64,000 nt of DNA, taken from assembly GCA_037501455.1 (NCBI GenBank), contig CM074856.1:91152001-91216000 (forward strand). The letters are read 5' to 3'. This DNA is from Lantana camara. Its lineage: Eukaryota; Streptophyta; Magnoliopsida; Lamiales; Verbenaceae. Below, in pieces: positions 45,687 through 58,216 of this stretch; the first letter of the stretch is position 1; the number at the start of each line of letters is the position of its first letter. A program made the translations under genes and the position numbers. The notes under the pieces were generated by a model that saw nothing but the letters and a program-made list of their open reading frames with translations, searched no databases and was not told the DNA's origin.

Positions 45687-48600
45687 TGTAACACACCGCT
45701 CGCCCTGAAAATAAGCTACGCCACGTTTCAACCTCCTTGTGTGTTTTAATTATGTGATTTTGTGCTTTGTGTGGCCCTATTTTGAACTCTTTAAGAGTTT
45801 AGGGGCTTATTTGTAATTTTCTATTTTAAGAGGTTTTCCGATCATTTCTCGTTCGGTCGAGAGTTCGACCTTTTTTACCTTCTTTGCGTTCGGGGCATCG
45901 AGGCGAGTCCGTAGACTCTAAGTTTGCCAAATTCTGACTTCGTTAGCCTACTCTTCCGACCGTTTTTGCGTACGAGGACCCGAGATATATACCCCGGATC
46001 CTTGTTTTACGTGCCAGAACTTCAGCTCCAGCCTCAGCGTGTTCCTCCAGCGATCAAACACTATTCATGCAGTGAAGGTGTAATTACATGCACTAGCCCG
46101 TTCTCACTCGTTTCTCGACGGAATTCGACCTTTGAGTAGTGGAAATTTATCAACTCGACGAGCCCGTCACAATGGTACAAAAATCAGAGGCTAAAAATCA
46201 GCGGTGGTGGCGCTACGGCGAGCGCCGCCACTTCGTCGCCCATTCGTGGCGCCTTCCGGCGGTGATTTTTCTACACACACCCCTGACCCATGACGAAGAC
46301 TTCCCGGCGCAACCGATGGCGTTGGCGGCGCAACCATCCGGCCAGCGGCGGCGGCTCACGCGCCGTCTGAGAGTTACGTCGGGCGGCGGCGTTACTGTAG
46401 CACGCAGCTCCGCCGCGTTCCGATGGTCTTTTCCGGCGAGAGGGGCTGGTTCCCTACCTTTTCCGGCCCCCTGATTCCATTTCCGAAGTCGTTTTGGGCC
46501 AAGGATGGCCGGAGGTGGCTGAACCGGCAGTAGCAGCAGCGACGGACTTGGTTGGCTTTCGAGGGCCCTTTTTCCGGCCGGTTTTGGTCGTGGTTCCTTC
46601 ACGGAAGTTGCTCAGAATGATGGAACGTAGCGGGTGGCGTAGGCCCCGACTCGAGAACCGGCCGGCGGCGGTGAACCGGTGGCGGACCGGCCCTGGACCG
46701 GCGGCTCCCTTTTCCGACGATATTTCCGGCAAATTGGCTAGGGGATTTTGAAGGGCTCGTTACAAACTTTCCAACGGTATGCTCGGATTTCATTTTCGTT
46801 TTACGGTTTGCGTTTAATTTCGATTTTTGTATTAGGGATTTAGTTCGGTTTTTCGTCAACGAAGTCCGGTGTGTTTAGCTTTTTCTGAAATTGTTTGAGG
46901 GTTTTTGTCGAGTAGGCCGAGGCGCTCGTTTCTGTCCTTCCAGGGATTTTTCCAACCACCGGAGGCGTTGTTCCGGTGGCGGCCAGTGGCTGTTCGGCCG
47001 GCTACGGTGGCGGCATTCCGGCGACTTTCGGACAGTAGATCCGTTTCGTTGTGGTGAGTCTAACGGCACTTCCCGTTCGTCAATCGGATATCCGGTTGAT
47101 TTTATATGAATTTTTGAAGTTATTGTATTTATTTTCGTTAATTGTTTTAATTGTACATTTCGATCTTGTATGAACTATTAATTGAAATTTTGAGTTGTAT
47201 GATACTTGGAAGTATGCTATGATGTATGAAAATTTGATTCGTGATTTATTGAATTTATTTGTCTCGTTTAAGCCTATCTACTTGAGAATATTTCTTGTTT
47301 AAGGGATATTAATGCAATTTAAGGATTTAAGTTATTCGTATAATTATGAGACTCATAACAATTAAATTACCAAAGTATGAGTTATGATCGATTTGAATGA
47401 ATTATTTAAGTATGCTAATTGTTGGATATTGTGAAATATGTTAATATGTATTTACGTGTGAAATTGTTATGCATTTTGCGTTTATCCTTTCGAGAATTAG
47501 TGCATGATATGAATTGAATTCTTAATGTCTTAAATTATTTTATGTAATAAATGTTATGAATTTATAAGCTATGCATTTCTTGTTATGTAATATGTGTTAG
47601 GAATAGTGCCCTAGAAAGCCGATTCGACGTAATCTGCTTTGGGACTTTTCTTGTATCACAGACAATCTTTGAATAATATACGATTGATCATAGGCAAACA
47701 CTTCTTTATATGCCAATACGTGTTTTGAGTGTTTCCATTATGTGTGCATGTATGAGAACTCCCCTAATCCTGATGACTTTAGGACTCTACCATTTAGGTG
47801 AAATGGTTCATGAAACGAGCCCTATATCACATAAGTCATGATTAGTAAAATACTCCAAGCCGATGAGTCCTACAGACAGTGGGAATGTCAACCTGACTCC
47901 TCTAAGGCTTGCTTGTGGGATCACGCCCTTAAGAAGGACCAACTTGTTTCATGGAGGTGCAAAGTGTATAGTTGATACGTGCATGAAACATGAGGGTGCT
48001 TATTTTAATAAGTAAGTTCACTGAGGTGCCCCGTGTGAGAAGATTCCTAAATGGGAAAGGAAGTTTCTATTTCAGGAAATGGAAACTTCCAGATTAGGAA
48101 ATATCTCACGAGTCATTGATGTGATTAATTGATCCTTAGACTTGAGGTTCCATGTTACTTTATGAGTTAACTCTGTAGTCTTTGGTATAAGCTCTAAAGG
48201 GTGTCGCCGTAGACAACTGATTCAAGGCTTATGCTGGGGCTGCACAAGTGACTCATGAAAGTGAATGAGAATCAAGAAAGGACCTACACTTGCATTTGCA
48301 AGGTGATCTCTTATTGTGTAAGTCATTCATATGCCATATCGAGTCCTTGGCCAAGGCAGTAGATCAAGACATCAAGAAAAGGGTTTCTTGGATTGAGATC
48401 AAATGGATATGAAATGCACTTAGCTTTAAGACCAGATTATTAGGGTTCTAATTATTCCCTTACCCTAGATCATGGTTGAGAGATAGTAAGTAGGAGGATT
48501 GTATCTCACATGAATCAATGACTTAAAGGTTCTGTCGAATCCGAACATTCCAATTCAGCTAGGGGTTAAACACCTGTTGCTAGACTATGGTCGTTTAATC

Positions 48601-51286
48601 TGTGGACTGATTAATTAATTAATGAATTAATTAATTAGGGTCAATGCTAATTGGATTGAGAACCTAGAGGGTCACACACAACAACTTGGTTACATGAGTT
48701 GAGGCTTTAAAATGATTAAACGAGTTAATCAAGCCAAGAGGGTTCCACACGTGTGAAACCACACGTGTGGCTCACGTGAGTGACACGTGTCATTGTGACA
48801 CGTGTCACACACGTGTATAAATATATGTGTATATTTATTTATGTATTAAATAATTAATGTGATTAATTATTTAATAGACTTTGGTTTAATTTTGAATTAA
48901 AAAGAAAGTCTAATTTTGGAGAAAATAATCTAGTTAATTAATTATGAATTAATTAATTAGATAAAAATAAGTTATTTATTTTATAATAAATAAAGTATAA
49001 AATTATCCAAAAATAGTTTGGATATTTTTAGCTCTCTTAAAAGTTGACTTGAATTAGAATTCAAAGTCAAAGTAGGAAAATACTTGATGATCAAGTAATA
49101 GGAGAGAGAGGGACCAAATCCTTTGTCCATTAGGACTAGGTTCGGCCGCCCCTCCCCTTTCCTATATATAGGGGAGCTCATGCTCCCTTTAGAGCTAATA
49201 GACAATTCTTGGTTCATGTGTTGAACACCTTCCTTTCTCCAAGATTAAATTAAACCCTAGGTTAAGCCTAAACACTAACTAGAGAACTAGCATCCTTACT
49301 AGTTAGATTGTGATCAAGTTGGTGGACTTTCTCTAGAGACTTCAAGTTAGAAGTTTGAAGATTCGAGCTTTACCAAGGAGAGGGGATCAAGCCGCGAGAA
49401 GAGCGTTCTTGGGTGGCTTGAAACGCTTCAAGAAAGAATAAAAGAAAAGTAAGTTTTCTATCTTTACGAATTTGGTTACACGATTGCGAGTCCTAGATCC
49501 TTTTGTTGGGAAAATTTTTTAAATTCCGCTGCTTTCTGATTCGTGTTTTCCAACAATATGAATTATAGTATGTTTCGTATAATCTGTTTGTATAATTCTG
49601 AATTATATGTTGCATCATTGGTATTCGCGAGCATGGCCGTGCGTCTTGTGGTAGTGATTCGAGTCTGAGTCTTGTGTTCTGTGTGTTCAATCGATCAGGG
49701 TTTTTCCAGGGAGTGTCTGTCAGCTGTTTGGGTTCCAGTAGGACTTCCTGGCTTGTGTTTTCCGTTCTCGTCGGTGTAAGGTGAGGTTTTAGGATTTCTG
49801 TCTAGTTAAAGCGACCTACAACCTTCTGTGCTTGTTTTCAAGCCTGCATGCGATTATTCTATTATATTTATATAATAGATATGTGTTTATATGATATGTT
49901 TATGAATTTGTCATACGATTAAAGGTTTTCGAACTGTATATGTACGAGCATATGTAAGCTTGAAATGTTTTGCAACGAGGCTATGCTCCAAACCGTGTGT
50001 CTTCATACCAGCTGCGGATTAGGATGACATGGAGAGGTACGTTTATAGCATATGCTAATTTGCAAGGTATGGTATGCTCCGATAAGGTATGTACGTTACG
50101 ATTATGATTTGATAAGTATGATATGTAGCGAGTTATGATCTGTTATGTTATGTCTGATATGTTGGGCCCCGGAGACTGTGGGTAAGGAACCCCGGGACGG
50201 TAAAGGGCCGTCGGGTTAAGCCTGTGCATAGTCTCCATTTAAGGTATCTCGTGCCACTCAGGGAGATAGGGGAAGCGAGTTATTCTTGAGCCGGTGGCGT
50301 AAAACCTGCCGAGGACTCGTAGGGGATCATTACCCCTCGAGGTATGTATATGATATGGATGGTTAGGGGCGTATACACCCCTTCCGTCACACGGAGTTGA
50401 GGATGTTATGTTATGTTATGTTTTCTGTTTTGATATTAGGATATGGAAGTAAGGTTGGAGGCCCGTACTCGCCGGGTATATGATTATGATATGTTATGTT
50501 GATTATGAAACGTGATAGGAGCTTTCTCTTTTAATAAGATATGAGTATGCACAGTTTGTTAAGTTATAAATAAGATAAGATATGTATAAGTTTGATTTGA
50601 AAAGATATGTATAAGCATGTTTTGAAAGTGGTTTTGGTATGCAAAACCCTACTCCCGGTTCATAATCTCTCTTTTGATACGTGCTCTGCTCCTTATTATG
50701 TATAGTGTGTGTGAGTTTAGCCCCCTCACTCAGTCAGTGGACTGACCCTCGGCCCACCTATATTTTCAGTTTGCAGGTTCAGGTTCTTGGAGCTCGAGCT
50801 AGGTGGCTTTGTGTCTTGTCTTTAGAGTCCATGTCTTTTAATCCTGTACCTATTTGTTTAAGTTGTGAATGTCTGATCTGCATACGTTTGTAATTATGTA
50901 TATAGCATGTTCTGTACAGGATTATGTTTATGCTTTGATTATATGGATTTTCAGGACAGGTTAGGACAGGGCTTGGATTAGTTGAACCCGTCTTTGTTGT
51001 ATGTTTGAATTCGGGACAGGTTAGGACAGGTTCGTGGAGTTAGTTGAACCCGTTTATTTATGTTTGTTGCTTAATGTTTTTGTTAGTTCATATTTTGCAT
51101 CGCTTCCGCATTCAGGTTTTTTTTGCATATTTTACTAGTACGGGGTTTAGGTACCGCCTAGCTTAGGTTATTTTTTTTCGTTTATCACCCGTTCGCTATG
51201 ACTTGGAGCGTGTGCGGACTTTCCATTTCGTACACGTGTCGGGTCATAGTGCGGGGGTGTGGTGCCCCACCGCTTGGGGTGCTACA
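45687..51286 (+). mobile_element. Gypsy-D LTR2 (split by a solo copia LTR)
   Basis: Starts TGTAACACACC and ends GGGTGCTACA. Without the 1961-bp solo LTR and one TSD copy it is about 3.63 kb. Bordered by a polypurine tract on the left and a primer site on the right (51294-51306), it serves as 3' LTR of internal 1 and 5' LTR of internal 2. Confidence 0.92.
47595..49555 (+). mobile_element. Solo copia LTR of the A family
   Basis: 1961 bp, TGTTAGGAATAG to TTTTCCAACA, flanked by TSD ATATG (47590-47594 and 49556-49560). LTR1 (about 41590) and LTR3 of Gypsy-D carry the empty site. It has the CACGTG cluster near 48750-48815 and a TATATATAG box near 49165. There is no primer site after it, so it is a solo LTR. 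Confidence 0.95.
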
Positions 51287-53831
51287 TCTTAAGTGGTATC
51301 AGAGCTACCAGGTTCAGAGTCGGTGCTCTGGAGTTGTGTCGTGTCAGTTTAGGTCTTACGGCATAGGAATACTTGTGCATTGCATTCGTCTGATGTGAAA
51401 TTTTGATTTTTCTGCATGAATTTGTCTGAGCTTATGTGATTGTGTGCAAACTATGATTATGATTTCTGAAAAATTATCATTTTTACGCTTTAAATTTTAG
51501 TAAATTACTTGTTGCATCTGCATTAATTAGGTGCTCATAATTGGTTTCATTATTTGACATACCCACGTACTAACCCTCATGCATAGATAATTATCCAATT
51601 TGTGAATTGCAGGGCTTTGGCTCGATGACAAAATTGAAGTTGATCGTGACAACACTTCCCACTTCTACAATTTTGTGAAGGAGGATTTGAAACTTCCATT
51701 TTCTGTCTACTTCGATGAAAAGTAAAGGAATTTCTACAAGGATTCAACAATAGCTAGATGCTAATATTAAGGAAACAGGTATCATGCAATCATAGCACGT
51801 GCATCATGTATTGGATTAAATTTTAATTATTTCGAATAATTGCTTTACGTGTTTGATTGTCTTCTTTGTTGGATATGAGTGCATGCCACTTACATCTCTA
51901 ATCCTACATGCATTAGCTTCGTGGTTGTAATTTAGGTGTTCCCCTACCTGATCGACAAAGTGCTGCCTTGGTCGAAGCAACATTGGAATTCGAACAGGGA
52001 TAGACCAGAAGATGTATGATCGAGCAAACACAGTCAGGATATTGAATATGAGAGAGACAAGAGATTTTTTTTTTTGCTATTAAGGTGCCTTCAGGATATG
52101 TACTTACTACTTTGAGGTGCTCGGGGGTAACATGTTTTATAGGAACACCAGAATTTCTAACTCCGGATAGCGTGAGGTGACAACGAAGAAATCGAAGCAC
52201 TTGTACCATTCAAGGGTTCTCAAGTGGGGGTCAGACTGTTGTAAGGACATCAACGAGGGCAGCTATACCTGTACAAAAGGAAAAGGATAAACTATATGAA
52301 CTACCGAATTTTGGTGACGATGTCATTGAGGGTCGACTTTATTAAATACTAAGGACGAGGGACATCATTTACAAACGACGGTGGGAAGCAGGATTGTTTG
52401 AAGATTCTCCGCTTATCTCCCTTTGATTGTTCTGAGAGATTCCATCGTTGGAAGTTATAACAATTCCCGAGTATTGAGGATTTTATTGGGACTTCAAGAG
52501 ACTCCATGGATCACTTTTATGCGAGAGGCAAGTGAGTTGGTTCAAGACCCCTTGGCGACCCGCGATTCAAAGAAAATACTAAAGAATGCAAAATTTGAAA
52601 GGGGAGTTAGAACTACGGCCAGTTAAGAATTTGATTATCCTTTCAAGTTAAAGAAATTTTCAACATCGACTCTACTGCTACGGTGAACGGTACACTGAGC
52701 ATTCATGGCATTTGCACACATACGTTTCATAAGTAATTATATTTTATTTTGCTTGACTAATGTGACAACGTGTAATGTTTGATGTTGCTCGATTGTAATA
52801 ACGTGACTAACTGCTTTAATTTTTCATAACTTAAAAATTGTTATTTTTGTTGTTAATTCTTGTAAACTGAATAGATTACATGCTTGCGTGAATTGTTCGT
52901 GCTTTAGTGTTTAAAATTTCCTAAATTGCTCACTAACCCTTCATGCACATACCAGTATATTGCAATCTTATTTTACAGAGATTCCATCGCGATATCCCCA
53001 TTGAGTTGAGCATGGATGATGAGTCTATACTCTAGGGACACCGATATCAGTCGTGTAAAGGTACATTATACATGCATTCCATGTTTTGCATCCGGTGCTA
53101 CTTTAATGTGTGTATGTATGAATGTTGTGTAAGTGAACTTGTGTGCTAGAGAGTTGTTGAGATCTCTCTATTTACGTGGTAGGGAGATGTGGGATTCTCC
53201 CTATTTATGTGATAGAAAGATGTTGGATTCTTTCTAAATTATGTGAGCAAGAGATGCTGGATTCTCTTGGAGTTAGATGTTTGAGAGATGCTGGATTCTC
53301 TCGAATGGAGGGTTTGAGAAATGCTGGATTGTCTCAAACTAGGAGGTTTGGAAGATGTGGAAGTCTGCCAGACTTAGGTTGAGAGACGAGGCTCTCTCGA
53401 TTATGTGGTTGGGAGACGGGGTTCTCTCAATTCTGTGCCTGAGGGATGGGGTTCTCTCTTTTGATGTGCGAGAGATGGGGCTCTCTCTCTCTTGCGTGCT
53501 GAGAGATGGGATTCTCTCTTGTTTGTCGCGGTTGAGTTACATGTGGCCTGACGTTGGTTTGCAATCGACGAGGAAGCGATGGTATCGAGCTTTGGGTGCA
53601 GTGGCCTAGTGGGGTGATCGAACGAGTTTCAAGCGACCAACGGTCAAATGTTTAAACAGACCTTTGTGACCACGAAACTGTGAAGGGAGTTGATGCAAGC
53701 AAGGAGAGTAACCTTCGCAGCCAGGGATATGACTCTACACGATTTCAGGAGATGGATTGAAGTATTCCCGTTCAAAGCTTTACGACTCGGTAATAGGACC
53801 TGAGGACAGGTCATTTTGAAGGAGGGGAGAT
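51287..53831 (+). mobile_element. Gypsy-D internal region 2, non-coding
   Basis: Near-identical second copy of 43141-45686, with primer site at 51294-51306, the same splice-like pieces, the hairpin array (53148-53518) and a polypurine tract before 53832. Differences seen by eye are scattered substitutions, a shorter poly-T run near 52066 and a (CT) expansion in hairpin 11. Confidence 0.85.
53148..53518 (+). repeat. Array of 12 short hairpins, Gypsy-D internal 2
   Basis: Same units and order as 45005-45373, offset by about 8143 bp. Stems are kept; differences fall mainly in spacers, plus two extra CT units after hairpin 11. Confidence 0.88.
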
Positions 53832-56800
53832 TGTAACACCCCGCTTGTCCTGCAAATAAGGTACGCCACGTTTCAACCTCCTTGTGTGTTTTAATTATGT
53901 GATTTTGTGCTTTGTGTGGCCCTATTTTGAACTCTTTAAGAGTTTAGGGGCTTGTTTGTAATTTTCTATTTTAAGGGGTTTTCCGATCATTTCTCGTTCG
54001 GTCGAGAGTTCGACCTTTTTGACCCCTTCTTTGCGTTCGGGGCATCGAGGCGAGTCCGTAGACTCTAAGTTTGCCCCATTCTGACTTCGTTAGCCTGCTC
54101 TTCCGACCGTTTTTGCGTATGAGGACCCAAGATATATACCCCGGATCCTTGTTTTACGTGCCAGAACTTCAGCTCCAGCCTCAGCGTGTTCCTCCAGCGA
54201 TCAAACACTATTCATGCAGTGAAGGTGTAATTACACGCACTAGCCCGTTCTCACTCGTTTCTCGACGGAATTCGACCTTTGAGTAGTGGAAATTTATCAA
54301 CTCGACGAGCCCGTCACAATGGTACAAAAATCAGAGGCTAAAAATCAGCGGTGGTGGCGCTACGGCGAACAGCAGGTAGCGCGGCTTAGGGCCGCCACTT
54401 CGTCGCCCAATCGTGGCGGCTTCCGGCGGCGATTTTTCGACACGCACCCCTGACCCATGACGAAGACTTCCCGTCGCAACCGATGGCGTTGGCGGCGCAA
54501 CCATCCGGCCAGCGGCGGCGGCTCACGCGCCGCCTGAGAGTTACATCGGGCGGCGGCGTTACTGTAGCACGTTGCTCCGCCGCATTCTGACTGTCTTTTC
54601 CGGCTAGAGGGGCCGGTTCCCTACCTTTTCCGGCCCCCTGATTCCATTTCCGAAGTCGTTTTGGGCCAAGGATGGCCGGAGGTGGCTGAACCGGCAGTAG
54701 CAGCCGCGGCGGACTTGGCTGGCTTTCGAGGGCCCTTTTTCCGGCCGGTTTTGGTCGTTGTTCCTTCACGGATGTTGCTCAGAATGATGGAACGTAGCGG
54801 GTGGCATTGGCCTCGACTCGAGAACCGGCCGGCGGTGGCGAACTGGTGGCGGACCGGCCCTGGACCGGCGGCTCCCTTTTCTGACGATATTTTCGGCAAA
54901 TTGGCTAGGGGATTTTGAAAGGCTCGTTACAAACTTTCCAACGGTATGCTCGGATTTCATTTTCGTTTTACGGTTTGCGTTTAATTTCGATTTTTGTATT
55001 AGGGATTTAGTTCGGTTTTTCGTCAACGAAGTCCGGTGTGTTTAGCTTTTTCTGAAATTGTTTGAGGGCTTTGGTCGAGTAGGCCGAGGCGCTCGTTTCT
55101 ATCCTTCCGGGGATTTTTCCAACCACCGGAGGCGGTGTTCCGGTGGCGGCCAGTGGCTGTTCGGCCGGCTACGGTGGCGGCATTCCGGCGACTTTCGGAC
55201 AGTAGATCCATTTCGTTGTGGTGAGTCCAACGGCACTTCCCGTTCGTCAATCGGATGTCCGGTTGATTTTATATGAATTTTTGAAGTTATTGTATTTATT
55301 TTCGTTAATTGTTTTAATTGTAAATTTCGATCTTGTATGAACTATTAATTGAAATTTTGAGTTGTATGATACTTGGAAGTATGCTATGATGTATGAAAAT
55401 TTGATTCGTGATTTATTGAATTTATTTGTCTCGTTTAAGCCTTTCTACTTGAGAATATTTCTTGTTTAAGGGATATTAATGCAATTTAAGGGTTTAAGTT
55501 ATTCGTATAATTATGAGACTCATAACAATTAAATTACCAAAGTATGAGTTATGATCGATTTGAATGAATTATTTAAGTATGCTAATTGTTGGATATTGTG
55601 AAATATGTTAATATGTATTTACGTGTGAAATTGTTATGCATTTTGCGTTTATCCTTTCGAGAATTAGTGCATGATATGAATTGAATTCTTAATGTCTTAA
55701 ATTATTTTATGTAATAAATGTTATGAATTTATAAGCTACGCATTTCTTGTTATGTAATATGAATTATAGTATGTTTCGTATAATCTGTTTGTATAATTCT
55801 GAATTATATGTTGCATCATTGGTATTCGCGAGCATGGCCGTGCGTCTTGTGGTAGTGATTCGAGTCTGAGTCTTGTGTTCTGTGTGTTCAATCGATCAAG
55901 GTTTTTCCAGGGAGTGTCTGTCAGCTGTTTGGGTTCCAGTAGGACTTCCTGGCTTGTGTTTTCCGTTCTCGTCGGTGTAAGGTGAGGTTTTAGGATTTCT
56001 GTTTGGTTAAAGCGACCTACAACCTTCTGTGCTTGTTTTCAAGCCTGCATGCGATTATTCTATTATATTTATATAATAGATATGTGTTTATATGATATGT
56101 TTATGAATTTGTCATACGATTAAAGGTTTTCGAACTGTATATGTACGAGCATATGTAAGCTTGAAATGTTTTGCAACGAGGCTATGCTTCAAACCGTGTG
56201 TCTTCATACCAGCTGCGGATTAGGATGACACGGAGAGGTACATTTATAGCATATGCTAAGTTGCAAGGTATGGTATACTCCGATAAGGTATGTACGTTAC
56301 GATTATGATTTGATAAGTATGATATGTAGCGAGTTATGATCTGTTATGTTATGTCTGATATGTTGGGCCCCGGAGACTATGGGTAAGGAACCCCGGGACG
56401 GTAACGGGCCGTCGGGTTAAGCCTGTGCATAGTCTCCATTTGAGGTATCTCGTGCCACTCAGGGAGATAGGAGAGGCGAGATATTCTTGAGCCAGTGGCG
56501 TAAAACCTGCCGAGGACTCGTAGGGGATCATTACCCCTCGAGGTATGTATATGATATGGATGGTTAGGGGCGTATACACCCCTTCCGTCACATGGAGTTG
56601 AGGATGTTATGTTATGTTATGTTTTCTGTTTTGATATTAGGATATGGAAGTAAGGTTGGAGACCCGTACTCGTCGGGTATATGATTATGATCTGTTATGT
56701 TGATTATGAAACGTGATAGGAGCTTTCTCTTTTAATAAGATATGAGTATGCACAGTTTGTTAAGTTATGAATAAGATAAGATATGTATAAGTTTGATTTG

Positions 56801-57486
56801 AAAAGATATGTATAAGTATGTTTTGAAAGTGGTTTTGGTATGCAAAACCCTACTCCCGGTTCATAATCTCTCTTTTGATACGTGCTCTGCTCCTTATTAT
56901 GTATAGTGTGTGTGAGTTTAGCCCCCTCACTCAGTCAGTGGACTGACCCTCGCCCCACCTATATTTTCAGTTTGCAGGTTCAGGTTCTGGAGTTCGAGCT
57001 AGGCGGCTTTGTGTCTTGTCTGTTGAGTCCATGTCTTTTAATCATGTATCTATTTGTTTAAGTTGTGAATGTCTGATCTGCATCCGTTTGTAATTATGTA
57101 TATAGCATGTTCTGTACAGGATTATGTTTATGCTTTGATTATATGGATTTTCGGGACAGGTTAGGACAGGGCTTGGATTAGTTGAACCCGTCTTTGTTAT
57201 ATGTTTGAATTCGGGACAGGTTAGGACAAGTTCGTGGAGTTAGTTGAACCCGTTTATTTATGTTTGTTGCTTAACGTTTTTTTTAGTTCATATTTTGCAT
57301 CGCTTCCGCATTCAGGTTTTTTTTGCATATTTTACTAGTATGGGGTTTAGGTAACGCCTAGCTTAGGTTGTTTTTTTTCGTTTATCACCCGTTCGCTGTG
57401 ACTTGGTGCGTGTGCGGACTTTCTATTTCGTACACGTGTCGGGTCATAGTGCGGGGGTGTGGTGCCCCACCTCTTGGGGTGCTACA
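53832..57486 (+). mobile_element. Gypsy-D LTR3
   Basis: 3655 bp, TGTAACACCCC to GGGTGCTACA, followed by the right TSD AACCT. It is full length relative to LTR1. It contains the TCAGTC-AGTG-GACTGA hairpin near 56931-56946. Confidence 0.93.
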
Positions 57487-58200
57487 AACCTTAAGAAGGA
57501 AAGAATGACTCATACACCTTATGCATCACAAATAGGTAGCATAATGTATGCAATGTTATGTACTCGACCGGATGTGGCTTATGCACTTAGTGTAACAAGT
57601 CGTTTCCAATCTGACCCTGGAGATGGTCACTGGGCTGTCGTGAAGAATATTCTTAAGTACTTCAAAAGTACTAAAGATTTATTCTTAGTTTACGGAGGTC
57701 AGAAAGATCTTACTGTCGAAGGATACTGCGATGCAGGCTTTGCATCAGCCTTAGATGATTTTAAGTCAATGTCAGGATTCATTTTCTGCCTAAACGGCGG
57801 AGCAGTGAGTTGGAAGAGTTCCAAGCAAACTACCACAGCAGATTCGACCACTGAGGCCGAATACTTAGCTACAAATAATGCAGCTAAGGAAGGTGTTTGG
57901 ATTAGAAACTTCATTCAAGAGTTGAATGTTGTTCCTAACATGAAAGACGCCATAACTGTGTTTTCTGACAACACTGGGGCGGTTGCTCAAGCAAGAGAAC
58001 CAAGATCTCACCAAAACCCCAAGTACATTATGAGGAATTATCACCTAATCCGTGATATTATCAAAAGAGGAGATGTGCAAATTGAGAGGGTCACATTAGT
58101 AGAGAACTTGGCAGATCCACTTATTAAAACCCTTAGTCGACAAGCTTTCCAATGTCATCTTCAGAAGATGGGACTTAGAATAGCTTTAGAATGGCTTTGA
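57487..58200 (+). pseudogene. Copia-A2 gag-pol, second part (RT end and RNase H)
   Basis: Resumes the frame broken at 39666, starting with the TSD, and runs uninterrupted to TGA at 58200. It covers the end of RT and a copia RNase H with catalytic positions kept (GYCDAGFA, TEAEY, FSDNTGA) and the terminal ADPLIK region. The open frame extends leftward into LTR3 to about 57403 but without ATG, so this is a read-through of LTR sequence and not a new gene start. Confidence 0.93.
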
Positions 58201-58205
58201 CGGGC

Positions 58206-58216
58206 AAGTGGGAGAT
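58206..58216 (+). other. Copia-A2 polypurine tract
   Basis: AAGTGGGAGAT directly before the 3' LTR, the same as in Copia-A. Confidence 0.9.

Larger units (their letters stand above)
39667..57486 (+). mobile_element. Gypsy-D: three-LTR tandem non-autonomous element
   Basis: Order is LTR1 (39667-43140), internal 1 (43141-45686), LTR2 (45687-51286, with a solo copia LTR inside), internal 2 (51287-53831), LTR3 (53832-57486). One AACCT TSD surrounds the whole unit, so a single insertion later gained a second internal region and third LTR by unequal recombination, or was inserted in that form. Internal regions are about 2.5 kb, near identical, have primer site and polypurine tract, but no recognisable gag or pol domain. 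Confidence 0.93.

Noticed and set aside
46213..46602. 129-codon minus-strand frame in the Gypsy-D LTR
   Set aside because: The matching sequences in LTR1 and LTR3 give frames of other lengths, overlapped by frames on the other strand. There is no start context or recognisable domain.
57403..57486. Extension of the Copia-A2 RNase H frame into Gypsy-D LTR3 as a fusion gene
   Set aside because: It begins without ATG in LTR sequence and arises only because the insertion happened to leave an open phase.
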